Notes: a model not told the origin generated them from the sequence alone. Counted from the first letter of the stretch, positions 18,495 to 28,900 are shown. The stretch: 64,000 nt of DNA from Phreatobacter sp. (GCF_022843985.1 NZ_JALHMP010000003.1:166134-230133), one strand, 5' to 3'. Numbers and translations: made by a program.

Positions 18495-19820
18495 ATGAAG
18501 CTCGACATCTGGCTCGCCCGTGCCGGCATGACGCGGCTGGCCTTCGCCCGCCGGCTCGGCGTGTCGCCGGCCACCGTCACTGCCCTGTGCAATGGCGATG
18601 CGCCGTGGATGTCGCGCGACACGGCGCAGCGCATCGCCGAACTCACGGCGGGGGCCGTCACCCCCAATGACTTTATCGGCCTTGCCGGGCCGCGTGATCA
18701 GGAGAGATCCATGCTCGAAGCCACCGAACGCGTGAAGGCCGCCCTCGACGCCTTCGGCAAGGGGCAGATGGTCGTGGTCACCGACGACGACGACCGCGAG
18801 AACGAGGGCGACCTGATCGTCGCCGCCTCGCTCTGCACGCCCGAGCAGATGGCCTTCATCGTCCGCCATACCTCCGGCATCGTCTGCACGCCGCTGACCC
18901 TGCAGGAAGCGCAGCGCCTGCGTCTCGATCCCATGGTCTCGTCCAACGACTCGCCGCATGGCACGGCCTTCACCGTCTCGGTGGATTACCGCCACGGCAC
19001 GACCACCGGCATTTCCGCCGATGATCGCACCGCCACGGTCCGGGCGCTGGCCAATCCCAATGTCGGCGCCGTCGATTTCGTCCGCCCGGGCCACATCTTC
19101 CCGCTTATCGCCAAGGAGGGCGGGGTGCTCATGCGCTCCGGGCACACGGAGGCGGCGGTGGATCTGTGCAAGCTCGCCGGCCTGCCGCCGATCGGCGTCA
19201 TCTGCGAACTGGTCAACGACGATGGCACGGTCACCCGCGGACCGCAGGTCACCGCCTTCGCCGAGAAGCACGGCCTCCTGATGGTGTCGGTCGCCGATCT
19301 CATCAAGTACCGCCAGGCGCGAGACCGGCTGGTCGAGCGTGCCGGCGAGTTCCCGATCGAGACGCCCTATGGACCCGCCCGGGGCATCGCCTACCGCACG
19401 CCCTATGACCGCGTCGAGCATCTGGCGCTGGTCTTCGGCGAGGTCGACGAGGCCGGAGCGACACTCGTCCGCCTGCACCGCGAGACGGTGCTGCGCGACG
19501 TCTTCGGCAAGAACCGCTCCTGCGACGCGGCGATGAAGACCCTGGCGCGGAAGGGTGGTGTGCTGGTCTATCTGCGCGACGGCACGGCCGGCGTTCCCGC
19601 CCAGTCGCTGGCCGCCACCGCCCCCGCCCCCGACATCCATGAGAGCCACGGCTCGGCCAAGATGCGTGACGACCAGTGGCGCGAGATCGGCCTCGGTGCC
19701 CAGATCCTCCGGGATCTCGGTGCCAACCGCATCCGTCTGCTGGCCTCCAAGACCCGCCACTATGTCGGGCTCGGCGGCTTCGGCATCGAGATCGTCGCGA
19801 CCGAGATGCTGGAGGGCTGA
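18495..19820 (+). CDS. ribB: 3,4-dihydroxy-2-butanone-4-phosphate synthase (RibBX type) with N-terminal helix-turn-helix
   Basis: A 441-residue three-part protein. Residues 1-65 are a Cro/CI-like helix-turn-helix (LAFARRLGVSPATVTALCNG, ending GAVTPNDF). Residues 73-285 are the DHBP synthase domain, which converts ribulose 5-phosphate to the four-carbon riboflavin precursor (VVVTDDDDRENEGDLI, RHTSGIVC, RSGHTEAAVDL). The C-terminal part resembles GTP cyclohydrolase II, but the zinc cysteines are lost (HRETVLRDVFGKNRSCDAA instead of SECLTGD...RCDCG), so it should be inactive; this is the RibBX variant. An internal ATG at 18711 has a strong AGGAGAG and would give the enzyme without the helix-turn-helix. 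Either the regulator domain is fused, or two products are made. Confidence 0.88.
   Translation: MKLDIWLARAGMTRLAFARRLGVSPATVTALCNGDAPWMSRDTAQRIAELTAGAVTPNDFIGLAGPRDQERSMLEATERVKAALDAFGKGQMVVVTDDDDRENEGDLIVAASLCTPEQMAFIVRHTSGIVCTPLTLQEAQRLRLDPMVSSNDSPHGTAFTVSVDYRHGTTTGISADDRTATVRALANPNVGAVDFVRPGHIFPLIAKEGGVLMRSGHTEAAVDLCKLAGLPPIGVICELVNDDGTVTRGPQVTAFAEKHGLLMVSVADLIKYRQARDRLVERAGEFPIETPYGPARGIAYRTPYDRVEHLALVFGEVDEAGATLVRLHRETVLRDVFGKNRSCDAAMKTLARKGGVLVYLRDGTAGVPAQSLAATAPAPDIHESHGSAKMRDDQWREIGLGAQILRDLGANRIRLLASKTRHYVGLGGFGIEIVATEMLEG
18700..18713 (+). promoter_or_regulatory. internal ribosome binding site and start inside ribB
   Basis: AGGAGAG (18700-18706) lies four bases before an in-frame ATG (18711), just where the DHBP synthase domain begins (MLEATERVKAALDAFGKGQM). 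The outer ATG at 18495 has no Shine-Dalgarno sequence. This decides that at least some product probably lacks the helix-turn-helix. Confidence 0.6.
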
Positions 19821-19857
19821 CCGGCCCCGCGGCTCCCGGTTCCGGGAGCCGCCGCGG

Positions 19858-20832
19858 TCATTCGGGCCTGATATTGGCCGCTGCCGCGATGGCCTTCATC
19901 TGCTCGATTTCCCTGGCGATCTCGCCAGCCCAATCCGGAATGACACGGTAGACGGGTTCAAATCCCGATTTCCGCATTTCGGCCTGGGCGGCCGGATCGC
20001 GCAGGACAGCCGCAAGGGCCTCGCCGAGCTTCGCCCGTGCATCGGCGGGAATGCCGCTCGCCGTCACCACGGCGACCCAGGAGGACAGGTCGATCCCGCC
20101 AAAGCCGAGTTCCTGGAGGGTCGGGACGTCCGGCAACATCGGCGACCGCGTCGCCGAGGTCACGGCGAGGGCGCGGACCCTTCCCGATTCGATCTGCGGC
20201 CGCGCCGCCACCACCGTGTCAACGAGGAAGGGCACGTGCTTGCCGACGAGATCGTTCATGGCCGGCCCGCTGCCCCGGTAGGGGACATGGACCATGCGGA
20301 TGCCGGCGACCGACTTGAACCACTCGCCGGCGAAATGCGACACGGTCCCCGTCCCGAACGATGCCAGTGTCAGCTTGTCCGGCTCGGCCTTGGCTGCTGC
20401 CACAAGGGCCGGCACGTCCCGGATCGGATGGTCGGCATAGGTCAGGAGCACGAGATTGGCGGTCGCGACCTGGGCGAGAGGTTCGAAATCGCGGGTCGCC
20501 ACGTAGGGGAGGTTCGGCATGATCGCCGGATTGAGCGTGAAGGTCGAGTTCGACGTGAGGAGGAGGGTGTAGCCGTCCTTTGGGGCCTGAAGCAGCGCCT
20601 GGACGCCGATCACAGTGCCGGCGCCCGGCCGGTTGATGACGATGACCGGCTGGCCGAGTCGGCTCTCCAGGGCCCGGCCGAGAAAACGGCTCAGCACATC
20701 GGCGGCCCCGCCCGCGGCAAAGGGCGCGATGATCTGCAGCGGCCGTTCGGGGAAGCGGGTCTGGGCCTGCGCCCCCAGCGGGGCAAGAGCTGTCAATGTC
20801 GCCAGCAGGGTCGTCACAATGCGTCTGTTCAC
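19858..20832 (-). CDS. Bug/TctC-type periplasmic solute-binding protein
   Basis: A 324-residue exported binding protein of the tripartite tricarboxylate transporter (Bug) family. It has a signal peptide (RIVTTLLATLTALAPLGAQA), then the family start FPERPLQIIAPFAAGGAADVLSR and VINRPGAGTVIG. Ligands of the family are carboxylates, amides and vitamins; the ligand here is unknown. The GTG at 20832 is preceded by GGAG at eight bases, and the length then fits the family exactly. No TctA or TctB membrane genes lie nearby, so it is an orphan. The 243 bp towards the enoyl-CoA hydratase gene hold nothing I recognise. Confidence 0.92.
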   Translation of the reverse strand: MNRRIVTTLLATLTALAPLGAQAQTRFPERPLQIIAPFAAGGAADVLSRFLGRALESRLGQPVIVINRPGAGTVIGVQALLQAPKDGYTLLLTSNSTFTLNPAIMPNLPYVATRDFEPLAQVATANLVLLTYADHPIRDVPALVAAAKAEPDKLTLASFGTGTVSHFAGEWFKSVAGIRMVHVPYRGSGPAMNDLVGKHVPFLVDTVVAARPQIESGRVRALAVTSATRSPMLPDVPTLQELGFGGIDLSSWVAVVTASGIPADARAKLGEALAAVLRDPAAQAEMRKSGFEPVYRVIPDWAGEIAREIEQMKAIAAAANIRPE

Positions 20833-21075
20833 AATGTTCTCCGCAACGGGGCCTCGCCGGCCCCTCTCGTTCACGACGATCGGCGAAGGGTGAGCCTCGC
20901 CGGAACACCCCGTCGCAGCCGCCCGTTCGGGCATGGCGGAATGATCCCCGCGGAAAATAGGCTGCCGATCGGCAGGGCTGCAAGCGGTGGCCGCTGCGCG
21001 CCTTGCGTGCAGCACCGTCCGCGCCCTGCGGCCTAATGTCCTTGGGCCAGGACTCCGGAACCGCAGACGTGCGCC

Positions 21076-21849
21076 TTACTTCCGCGTCATGAAGGCCATG
21101 AAGGCCTGTCGCGCCTCGTCGCCCTTGAGCAGCTCGGCGAAAAGCGCGCCTTCCTCGTCCATCCGGGCCCGTACCTCCTCCGCCCCCTTGCGCATGAGGC
21201 GGCGCGAATGGGCGAGGGCGATCGGCGGCTTGGAGGCGAGCTTCGTCGCCACCGCGAGGGCCTTGGCCTCGATCTCAGCCGAGGGCACGACGGCGTTGAC
21301 GAGGCCCATGGCCTCGGCCTCCTGCGCCCCGAAAGGCTCGGCCAGCAGGAGATATTCGGTGGCCTTCTTCATGCCGGCGAGGCGCGGCAGCAGCAGCGAC
21401 GAGGCGGCCTCCGGCACCAGGCCGAGATCGACGAAAGGCATGCGGAACATGGCAGCCGGGCTGGCATAGGCGAGGTCCATATGCAGCACCATGGTGGTGC
21501 CGATGCCGATGGCGAGGCCGTCCACCGCGGCGATCATCGGCACCTCGACGGTCGCCAGCGCCTTGATGAAATCGCCCGCCGGCGATCCGGCGGAAGCCCC
21601 GGCCGCCGAGCGCTGCATGAAGTCGGCGATGTCGTTGCCGGCGGTGAAGACGCCCGGGCCGCCGGCGAAGACAACGGCACGCGTGCCCTCGGCAGCCGCA
21701 TTCTCGATGACGCCGCGCATCGTGTCGTACATGGCGCCGGTCAGCGCGTTCTTCTTGTCGAACCGGTTCATCCGCACCAGCACCACGCCCTTGTCGTGAC
21801 GGGTGACGGTGACATGGTCGGTGCCGGCCTGCGCAGAGATGCGGTCCAT
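21076..21849 (-). CDS. enoyl-CoA hydratase/isomerase family protein
   Basis: A 257-residue crotonase-fold enzyme that acts on acyl-CoA thioesters, probably hydrating enoyl-CoA in fatty-acid or amino-acid breakdown. Oxyanion-hole segments are visible: FTAGNDIADF near residue 68 and AVDGLAIGIGTTM near residue 110. The acidic residues used for hydration fall around MPFVDLGLVPEAASS (Glu present). It begins 10 bp after the acyl-CoA dehydrogenase gene, with GAGG before the ATG, so the two form an operon that would dehydrogenate and then hydrate one acyl-CoA. Confidence 0.92.
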   Translation of the reverse strand: MDRISAQAGTDHVTVTRHDKGVVLVRMNRFDKKNALTGAMYDTMRGVIENAAAEGTRAVVFAGGPGVFTAGNDIADFMQRSAAGASAGSPAGDFIKALATVEVPMIAAVDGLAIGIGTTMVLHMDLAYASPAAMFRMPFVDLGLVPEAASSLLLPRLAGMKKATEYLLLAEPFGAQEAEAMGLVNAVVPSAEIEAKALAVATKLASKPPIALAHSRRLMRKGAEEVRARMDEEGALFAELLKGDEARQAFMAFMTRK

Positions 21850-21859
21850 GGAGGGATCC

Positions 21860-23644
21860 TCAGCTCGCGAGCGGGATGTCGAGGTCGGTGACCGAATGGC
21901 CGCCGGTGACGATGGAGGCACCGAGCCCGGGCGCCGCCGTGGCGAGGTTCTCGGCGAAGAAACGGGCCAGGCCCAGGGCCTCGGCGCGCTCGGTATCCGA
22001 GGCGCCGTTGCCGCGCAGCCGCAGCGCCTTCTCGGCGAGCGCCGTGCCGCCCAGCGCCAGTCCGAACAGCCGCGCATAGGGCGTGGCGCCGGCCTGCGCA
22101 TCCGCGGGGTCGGAGGCCAGCGCCGTCAGCAGGTGCTGCGTCGCGCTCTCCAGCGCATCGACCGCCGCACCGAGCCGCACCGCGGTCTGGCCGAAGCCGG
22201 CAGCGTTGGCGCCCTTCACCTCGGCGATGACGTGGCGCATGCGGGCGATCTCAGCCGCCACCAGCCCGCCGCCGTCGATGCCGATCTTGCGGGTGACGAG
22301 GTCGATCGCCTGGATGCCGTTGGTGCCCTCGTAGATCGCGTAGATGCGGGCGTCGCGCATGTGCTGGGCGGCGCCCGTCTCCTCGACAAAGCCCATGCCG
22401 CCATGCACCTGGACGCCGAGCGAGGCGACCTCGTTGCCGATGTCGGTGGCATAGGCCTTGGCGATCGGGGTGAGCAGCGAGGCCCGGGCATGGCCGGCCT
22501 TGCGCTCGGCTTCGCTGGCGCCGAGATGGGCGCGGTCGATCTCCGCCGCCAGCATGTAGCAGATGGCCCGCGCCGCCCGCGTCGAGGCGCGCATGGTCGC
22601 CAGCATGCGCTTGACGTCCGGGTGTTCGATGATCGCGCTGATGCCCTCGCCCTTCGACCCCGGCGCCCTGCCCTGGCGGCGCTCCATCGCATAGGCCACC
22701 GCCTGCTGCGTCGCCCGCTCGGCGATGGAGACGCCCTGCAGGGCGACGGCGAGACGGGCATTGTTCATCATCGTGAACATCGCCATCAGGCCGCGGTTCT
22801 CCTCGCCCACCAGCCAGCCGATGGCGCCGCCGGCGTCGCCATAGACCATGGTGCAGGTCGGCGAGCCGTGGACGCCCAGCTTGTGCTCGATGGAATGGCA
22901 GCGCACGTCGTTGCGCGCGCCGAGCGCGCCGTCGTCGTTGACGAGGATCTTCGGCACCAGGAACAGCGAGATGCCCTTGGTGCCGGGCGGTGCGTCGGGA
23001 AGGCGGGCCAGCACGAGGTGGATGATATTCTCGGTCAGGTCGTGCTCGCCATAGGTGATGTAGATCTTCGAGCCGGTGATCCGGTAGGTGCCGTCACCGG
23101 CGCGCTCGGCGCGGGTCCTCAGGCCCGACAGGTCGGAGCCGGCCGACGGCTCGGTGAGGTTCATGGTGCCGGTCCATTCGCCGGAGACCATCTTGGGCAG
23201 GTACTTCGCCTTCAGCGCCTCGGAGGCATGGGCCGTGATCGCCTCGATGGCGCCCTGGGTCAGCAGCGGGCCGAGGCCGAAGGCGCCGGAGGCCGCGTTC
23301 CACATCTCGATACAGGCGGAGTTGACGACACAGGGCAAGCCCTGCCCGCCATAGGCGTCGGCGGCCATCAGCGCGTTCCAGCCGGCGGCGGCCCAGTCGC
23401 TGTAGACCTCCTTCCAGCCGGGCGGCATGGTGACCACGCCGTCCTTGAACGGGGTTCCGTGGTGGTCGCCGAGCCGGTTCAGCGGAGCGATGCGCTCGGC
23501 GGCGAACTTTCCGGCTTCATCGAGGATGGCCGCGATGTCCGCGACGGTAAGATCCCCGTAGAGGCCGCTCGCCAGCATTTGTTCGAGGCCGACCACATGC
23601 TTCAGCGTGGCGAGCATGTCGGTCACGGGCGCGCGATAGGTCAT
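21860..23644 (-). CDS. acyl-CoA dehydrogenase, DmdC/FadE-like long form
   Basis: FAD enzyme of 594 residues, the long form of the acyl-CoA dehydrogenase superfamily that includes DmdC (3-methylthiopropanoyl-CoA dehydrogenase). Visible are [54 protein letters not shown] and the catalytic Glu in [16 protein letters not shown], followed by the extra C-terminal domain of this subfamily. I start at 23644, with GGAG before the ATG. The exact substrate cannot be told from sequence; without dmdA or dmdB nearby, a general beta-oxidation role is safer. Confidence 0.92.
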   Translation of the reverse strand: MTYRAPVTDMLATLKHVVGLEQMLASGLYGDLTVADIAAILDEAGKFAAERIAPLNRLGDHHGTPFKDGVVTMPPGWKEVYSDWAAAGWNALMAADAYGGQGLPCVVNSACIEMWNAASGAFGLGPLLTQGAIEAITAHASEALKAKYLPKMVSGEWTGTMNLTEPSAGSDLSGLRTRAERAGDGTYRITGSKIYITYGEHDLTENIIHLVLARLPDAPPGTKGISLFLVPKILVNDDGALGARNDVRCHSIEHKLGVHGSPTCTMVYGDAGGAIGWLVGEENRGLMAMFTMMNNARLAVALQGVSIAERATQQAVAYAMERRQGRAPGSKGEGISAIIEHPDVKRMLATMRASTRAARAICYMLAAEIDRAHLGASEAERKAGHARASLLTPIAKAYATDIGNEVASLGVQVHGGMGFVEETGAAQHMRDARIYAIYEGTNGIQAIDLVTRKIGIDGGGLVAAEIARMRHVIAEVKGANAAGFGQTAVRLGAAVDALESATQHLLTALASDPADAQAGATPYARLFGLALGGTALAEKALRLRGNGASDTERAEALGLARFFAENLATAAPGLGASIVTGGHSVTDLDIPLAS

Positions 23645-23834
23645 GGGCAATCTCCGTACGACTTTGGTTCTAGGTCTGACATGGTCCAGCGACAAGGACG
23701 CCAAACGCATGATTGATCGGCGCCTCGCAGACGGTCCGGAGGGCGGGTCGCCGATGGTCCTGAATGACGGGGCCTTTGCCTGCGGCGGGATCGCGGGAGA
23801 TGAGTTTCTGCGGCCGCCGTGCTAAGCGCCGCCT

Positions 23835-24800
23835 ATGCCGCCCCGCTCCACCCTCCGTCTCGCGCCTGACGCCGCCGGCATGGCCGAAGCCGGCCGCCTC
23901 CTGCGTGCGGGGCGGCTCGTCGCCTTCCCCACCGAGACCGTCTACGGCCTGGGCGCCGACGCCACCGACGGCCGGGCGGTCGCCGCCATCTACGCGGCCA
24001 AGGGCCGGCCGAGTTTCAACCCCCTCATCGCCCATGTGGCGACGCCAGAGGCGGCGCTCGCCCTCGGCCGCTTCAATGCCGATGCGCGGGCGCTCGCGCG
24101 CGCCTTCTGGCCAGGGCCGCTGACGCTGGTCGTACCCGTCGCTTCCGGCGAGGCCGTCGCCGATCTTGCCCGCGCCGGCCTCGACACGGTCGGCCTGCGC
24201 GTGCCGAGCCACCCGGTGGCGATGGCCCTGCTCGCCGCCACCGGCCGCCCCGTCGCGGCGCCCTCGGCCAATCTCTCGGGTCATGTCAGCCCGACCACCG
24301 CCGCCCATGTCCTCGCCGATCTCGACGGCCGGATCGACGCCGTGATGGACGGCGGCGCAACCGCTGTCGGCGTCGAATCGACGATCGTCGCCTGCCTCGA
24401 CGGCCCGCCGGTCCTGCTGCGGCCCGGCGGCGTGCCGCGCGACGCGGTGGAGGCGGTCATCGGTCGGCCTCTCGCATCCGCGACGGGGGAGGCGACCATC
24501 GCGCCGGGCATGCTGGCCTCGCACTATGCCCCGAAGGCAGCCATCCGGCTCGACGCCACCGGCATCGAACCCGGCGAGGCGTTGCTCGCCTTCGGGCCGG
24601 GGGCCCCGTCCGGTGCGGCTGACATCCTCAACCTGTCGCCGACGGGCGATCTCGCCGAGGCCGCCGCCAATCTTTTCGGTCACCTGCGGCGGCTCGATGC
24701 GTCAGGCGCCCGGCGCATCGCCGTCATGCCGATCCCGGCGCAGGGGCTCGGCGAGGCGATCCGCGACCGCCTCGCCCGGGCCGCCGCGCCGCGGGACTGA
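23835..24800 (+). CDS. L-threonylcarbamoyladenylate synthase, Sua5 type
   Basis: Makes threonylcarbamoyl-AMP from threonine, bicarbonate and ATP, the first step of t6A37 tRNA modification. The 321-residue protein has a YrdC domain (LVAFPTETVYGLGADA, KGRPSFNPLIAHV, APSANLSGHVSPTTA) and a C-terminal Sua5 domain beginning around residue 215, which separates it from the short TsaC form. It is transcribed alone, convergent with the RNA methyltransferase gene 3 bp away. Confidence 0.95.
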   Translation: MPPRSTLRLAPDAAGMAEAGRLLRAGRLVAFPTETVYGLGADATDGRAVAAIYAAKGRPSFNPLIAHVATPEAALALGRFNADARALARAFWPGPLTLVVPVASGEAVADLARAGLDTVGLRVPSHPVAMALLAATGRPVAAPSANLSGHVSPTTAAHVLADLDGRIDAVMDGGATAVGVESTIVACLDGPPVLLRPGGVPRDAVEAVIGRPLASATGEATIAPGMLASHYAPKAAIRLDATGIEPGEALLAFGPGAPSGAADILNLSPTGDLAEAAANLFGHLRRLDASGARRIAVMPIPAQGLGEAIRDRLARAAAPRD

Positions 24801-24803
24801 CGC

Positions 24804-26021
24804 TTAGCGTTGGAATGTCGCCACCAGTTCCACATGCGCCGACCAGGTGAACTGGTCGACCGGGGTCACCGTCCCGAGTTTCCAGCCCCCCGCGGCGAGG
24901 AGGCAGGCGTCGCGCGCGAAGCTCGCGGCGTTGCACGAGACCGCAACGATCCGGCCGATATCAGCCTTGGCGAGGATGGCGGCCTGCGTCTCCGCTCCGG
25001 CGCGCGGCGGGTCGAAGACGACGGCGTCGAGCCCCTTGAGGTCGGCGGCCATGAGCGGCCGGCGGAACAGGTCGCGGGTCTCCGCCTGGATCGGCTTCAG
25101 CCCGGAGGCCATACGTACGGCCTGGGCGAGGGCGGCGATGGCGCCCGCGTCGGCATCCACCGCCCGCACCTTGGCCTGCCGCGCCAGCCTGAGGGCGAAG
25201 GGGCCGACGCCGCAGAAAAGATCGGCCACGGATTTCGCCTTGCCGACCCCCGCGAGGACCAGTTGCACCAGCGCCTCTTCCCCGGCTTCCGTCGCCTGCA
25301 GAAAGGCGGCGGGCGGCAGCGGCACCCGGTGGCCGTCGATCATGATGCTCGGCGGCTCGCGCTGCATCACCAGGTCGCCGTGATTGGTGAGGCGAGCGAG
25401 GGGGGCGGCATTGGCCGCCTCGATCAGGCGCAGCCGGTCCTTCTCGCCGAGCTTGCCGGGACCGCGCATGTCCATGTCGAGCCCCTGCAGCGTCGCGGTG
25501 ACCTGCAGGTCGATCGGCTTGCCGACGCCCTCCAGCGCACGGGCCACGAGCCGCGCCGCGGGAAGCGCCCTGTGGAGGGAGGAGGCGAGGAGCGGGCAGG
25601 CCTCGATGGCGACGATGGCGTGGCTGCGGGCGGCGGCGAAGCCGACATCGAGCCGGGTTCCCGCGCCGCGCCGGGCGTGGAGCGTGACGCGCCGCCGTCC
25701 CGCGCCCTCGGCGTCGATGGTGGGCGCCACCTCCGGGTGAAGCCCGTGCTGGGCGAGGGTCGCGACAACCAGGTCCCGCTTCCAGGCGAGATAGGGCGCC
25801 CGCGCCCAATGCTGCAGGGCGCAGCCGCCGCAGGTGCCGAAATGCGGGCAGGGTGGCGCGACCCGCTCAGGGCTCGCGGTGACGATGCGCGAGGGGACGA
25901 CGCGTTCCGCGACGCCCTCCACCTCCACCACCTCGCCCGGCAGGGTGAAGGGGACGAAGCGCCCCGCGGCGACGCCATCGCCGCGATGGCCGACATGGGA
26001 GATGGTGAGGCGGGTGGTCAT
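24804..26021 (-). CDS. class I SAM-dependent RNA m5U methyltransferase (TrmA/RumA family)
   Basis: A 405-residue methyltransferase for 5-methyluridine in rRNA or tRNA. It has an N-terminal TRAM domain (ISHVGHRGDGVA), an iron-sulfur motif CPHFGTCGGC near residue 70, the SAM site LFCGVGPFALRLA, FDPPRAGAE, and the nucleophile Cys in VSCNAASFARDA. The target nucleotide is not certain; homologues in this position act on 23S rRNA. I start at 26021 (MTTRLTISHV). It lies 52 bp downstream of tlyA in the dxs-tlyA-methyltransferase run. Confidence 0.92.
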   Translation of the reverse strand: MTTRLTISHVGHRGDGVAAGRFVPFTLPGEVVEVEGVAERVVPSRIVTASPERVAPPCPHFGTCGGCALQHWARAPYLAWKRDLVVATLAQHGLHPEVAPTIDAEGAGRRRVTLHARRGAGTRLDVGFAAARSHAIVAIEACPLLASSLHRALPAARLVARALEGVGKPIDLQVTATLQGLDMDMRGPGKLGEKDRLRLIEAANAAPLARLTNHGDLVMQREPPSIMIDGHRVPLPPAAFLQATEAGEEALVQLVLAGVGKAKSVADLFCGVGPFALRLARQAKVRAVDADAGAIAALAQAVRMASGLKPIQAETRDLFRRPLMAADLKGLDAVVFDPPRAGAETQAAILAKADIGRIVAVSCNAASFARDACLLAAGGWKLGTVTPVDQFTWSAHVELVATFQR

Positions 26022-26073
26022 GGGTTTCCGATCGTTGCCTGCCTGCACTTGGCCCATAGGGGCTGACGGCAGC

Positions 26074-26811
26074 TCAAGGCCTCGTCCCATGTATCAGGAA
26101 CTCGCGGTTGCCGTCGCCGCCGGCGATCGGGCTGTCGATCAGGCCGCCGATGCGCCAGCCGAGGCCTTCCGCCTCGGCGCGGACCGCCGCCACAGCGGCC
26201 TCGCGCGCCGAGACATCCGTGACGATGCCGTTCTTGCCGACTTGGCCGCGGCCAACCTCAAACTGCGGCTTCACCAGCGCGATGAACGTGGCGTCGGCGG
26301 CGAGCAGGGCCGTCACGGCGGGCAGGACGAGCCGCAGCGAGATGAAGCTGACATCGATGACCGCGAGATCAGGCACCGCCGGCAGATCCGACGGCGTCAG
26401 CTTGCGGATGTCGGTCGCTTCCATCAGCGTGACGCGGGGATCCGCACGCAGGCTCGCATGAAACTGGGCGCGCCCCGTATCCACCGCGATGACCCGGGCC
26501 GCGCCCTCGGTCAGCAGCACATGGCTGAAGCCGCCGGTGGAGGAGCCGACGTCGAGGCAGGTCCGGCCGCCGGGCCTCACCGAGAAGGCCGCGAGCGCCG
26601 CGGCAAGCTTGATCCCGCCGCGCGACACCCAGGGATGCGGCGCCTCGGCGGTGATGTCCGCCGTGGAGGCGATCTCCTCCGAGGCCTTGCGCACCGGCCG
26701 GCCCTCGGCACGGACGAGCCCCGCCGCGATCGCGGCCTGCGCCCTGGCGCGGCTGTCGAAGAAGCCGCGCTCGACCAGCAGGAGGTCGGCCCGCAGCCGG
26801 CGCGGGCTCAA
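26074..26811 (-). CDS. tlyA: TlyA-family rRNA 2'-O-methyltransferase
   Basis: A 245-residue protein with an N-terminal S4 RNA-binding domain ([20 protein letters not shown]) and a FtsJ-like Rossmann methyltransferase domain ([27 protein letters not shown]). TlyA methylates cytidines of 16S and 23S rRNA and sets capreomycin sensitivity in mycobacteria; some members are called hemolysins. The start codon overlaps the dxs stop by four bases. Confidence 0.93.
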   Translation of the reverse strand: MSPRRLRADLLLVERGFFDSRARAQAAIAAGLVRAEGRPVRKASEEIASTADITAEAPHPWVSRGGIKLAAALAAFSVRPGGRTCLDVGSSTGGFSHVLLTEGAARVIAVDTGRAQFHASLRADPRVTLMEATDIRKLTPSDLPAVPDLAVIDVSFISLRLVLPAVTALLAADATFIALVKPQFEVGRGQVGKNGIVTDVSAREAAVAAVRAEAEGLGWRIGGLIDSPIAGGDGNREFLIHGTRP

Positions 26812-28808
26812 GCCCTCAGGGCCCCGGTTTCGGCCTGGATGAGTTCACGCCCCAGGGCCTCGAAGACCTTGCCGACGATGCCACGCGCATCCAGCCCGCA
26901 GCGCGCATACATGGCCTCGGGCTTGTCGTGGTCGAGATAGACGTCCGGCAGCACCATCGTCCGCACCCGGCAGGCGCCGTCCAGCAGGCCGCGATCGGCG
27001 AGCGCATGCAGCACGAAGGAACCGAAGCCGCCGATGGAGCCCTCCTCGACGGTGATCAGCACCTCGTGCTCGCGCGCGAGCCGGGTGACGAGGTCGATGT
27101 CGAGCGGCTTGGCGAAGCGGGCGTCGGCCACCGTCGTCGACAGGCCGAGCGCCCCGAGATCCTCGGCCGCCTTCAGGCATTCGGCGAGACGGGTGCCGAA
27201 GGACAGCAGCGCGATGCGCGAGCCCTCGCGCACGATGCGGCCCTTGCCGATGGCGAGCGGAACACCCTCCACCGGGAGGTCGACGCCGACGCCCTCGCCG
27301 CGCGGATAGCGGAAGGCGATCGGCCCGGCTTCATGGACGGCGGCGGTCGCCACCATATGGACGAGTTCGGCCTCGTCGGCGGCGGCCATGATCGTCATGT
27401 TCGGCAGGCAGCCGAGATAGGCGACATCGAAGGAACCGGCATGGGTCGCGCCGTCGGCACCGACCAGCCCGGCGCGGTCGATGGGGAAGCGCACCGGCAG
27501 GTTCTGGATGGCGACATCGTGCACGACCTGATCATAGGCGCGCTGCAGGAAGGTGGAATAGATGGCGCAGAAGGGCTTGTAGCCTTCCGTGGCGAGCCCG
27601 GCCGCAAAGGTCACCGCATGCTGTTCGGCGATGCCGACATCGAAGGTGCGGGCGGGATAGGCCTTCTCGAAGATGTCGATGCCGGTGCCCGAGGGCATCG
27701 CCGCGGTGATGGCGACGATCTTCCCGTCCTTCGCCGCCTCTTTCACCAGGCTCTCGCCGAAGACCTTCGTGTAGCTCGGCGCATTGGCCTTGGCCTTGAC
27801 CTGGGCACCGGTGACGACATCGAACTTCGCCACCGCATGCAGCTTGTCCTCGGTCTCTTCGGCGGGGCCATAGCCCTTGCCCTTCTGGGTGACGACGTGG
27901 ACGAGGATCGGGCCGAAATCGGCGTCCCGGACATTCTTCAGCACGGGCAGCAGATGGTCGAGATTGTGGCCGTCGATGGGGCCGACATAGTAGAAGCCGA
28001 GCTCCTCGAACAGCGTCCCGCCGGTGACGAAGCCGCGGGCATGTTCCACCGCGCGGGTCACCGTCCTGTCGATGGTCCGGCCTAGGCGCTTGGTGAGTTG
28101 TTTGCCGATGTCGCGCAGCTTCAGATAGGTCTTGCCCGAGGCGAGGCGGGCCAGATAGGCCGACATGGCCCCGACCGGGGGAGCGATCGACATATCGTTG
28201 TCATTGAGGATGACGATCAGCCGTTCCTGCCGGGCCCCGGCATTGTTCATCGCCTCATAGGCCATGCCCGCCGACATGGCGCCGTCGCCGATCACCGCGA
28301 TGACGGCGTTCTTCCTGCCCGACAGATCACGTGCCACCGCCATGCCGAGCCCGGCCGAGATGGACGTGGAGGAATGGGCCGCGCCGAAGGGGTCATATTC
28401 GCTCTCGGACCGGCGGGTGAAGCCGGACAGGCCGCCGCCCTGGCGCAGGGTGCGGATCCGGTCGCGGCGCCCGGTGAGGATCTTGTGCGGATAGGCCTGG
28501 TGGCCGACATCCCAGATGATGCGGTCGGACGGCGTGTCAAAGACAAAGTGCAACGCCGTGGTCAGCTCGATGACGCCGAGGCCGGCGCCCAGATGGCCGC
28601 CGGTGACCGAGACGGCCGAAATGGTTTCGGCACGCAGCTCTTCGGCGACCTGCCTGACCTGATGTTCGGGGAGCTTGCGGAGATCGGCGGGGATGCGGAT
28701 CGTGTCGAGAAGAGGCGTGGCTGGGCGGTCTGTCACTCGTGTCACCGGCTTGTGGCGGGACGGATCAATGCGGTTCTCAAGGGCGTCGAGGGGTACACCA
28801 CCGGACAT
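26808..28808 (-). CDS. dxs: 1-deoxy-D-xylulose-5-phosphate synthase
   Basis: Thiamine diphosphate enzyme that joins pyruvate and glyceraldehyde 3-phosphate in the first step of the MEP isoprenoid pathway. Visible are [16 protein letters not shown], the TPP motif [18 protein letters not shown]...NDNDMSI, and [15 protein letters not shown] with the catalytic Glu. Length with the ATG at 28808 is 666 residues; the GTG codons at 28745 and 28736 would give about 642-645, closer to most homologues, but no start has a good Shine-Dalgarno sequence. It overlaps tlyA by 4 bp. The usual upstream partner xseB is absent here. Confidence 0.95.
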   Translation of the reverse strand: MSGGVPLDALENRIDPSRHKPVTRVTDRPATPLLDTIRIPADLRKLPEHQVRQVAEELRAETISAVSVTGGHLGAGLGVIELTTALHFVFDTPSDRIIWDVGHQAYPHKILTGRRDRIRTLRQGGGLSGFTRRSESEYDPFGAAHSSTSISAGLGMAVARDLSGRKNAVIAVIGDGAMSAGMAYEAMNNAGARQERLIVILNDNDMSIAPPVGAMSAYLARLASGKTYLKLRDIGKQLTKRLGRTIDRTVTRAVEHARGFVTGGTLFEELGFYYVGPIDGHNLDHLLPVLKNVRDADFGPILVHVVTQKGKGYGPAEETEDKLHAVAKFDVVTGAQVKAKANAPSYTKVFGESLVKEAAKDGKIVAITAAMPSGTGIDIFEKAYPARTFDVGIAEQHAVTFAAGLATEGYKPFCAIYSTFLQRAYDQVVHDVAIQNLPVRFPIDRAGLVGADGATHAGSFDVAYLGCLPNMTIMAAADEAELVHMVATAAVHEAGPIAFRYPRGEGVGVDLPVEGVPLAIGKGRIVREGSRIALLSFGTRLAECLKAAEDLGALGLSTTVADARFAKPLDIDLVTRLAREHEVLITVEEGSIGGFGSFVLHALADRGLLDGACRVRTMVLPDVYLDHDKPEAMYARCGLDARGIVGKVFEALGRELIQAETGALRA

Positions 28809-28871
28809 GGCGGCGCAATGCAGCGGGTGTAGGGCGGCTGATTGGCGCAGCCATGATCTGCGGTCGCAGCG

Positions 28872-28900
28872 TTGTCGAGAGCCGTGGCTCCCATTATATG
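28872..28900 (+). promoter_or_regulatory. sigma70-type promoter for the CMD-family gene
   Basis: TTGTCG (28872-28877) and TATATG (28895-28900) are separated by exactly 17 bp, followed by an AT-rich stretch unusual for this genome and AGGAGCC ten bases before the ATG at 28934. Confidence 0.55.
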
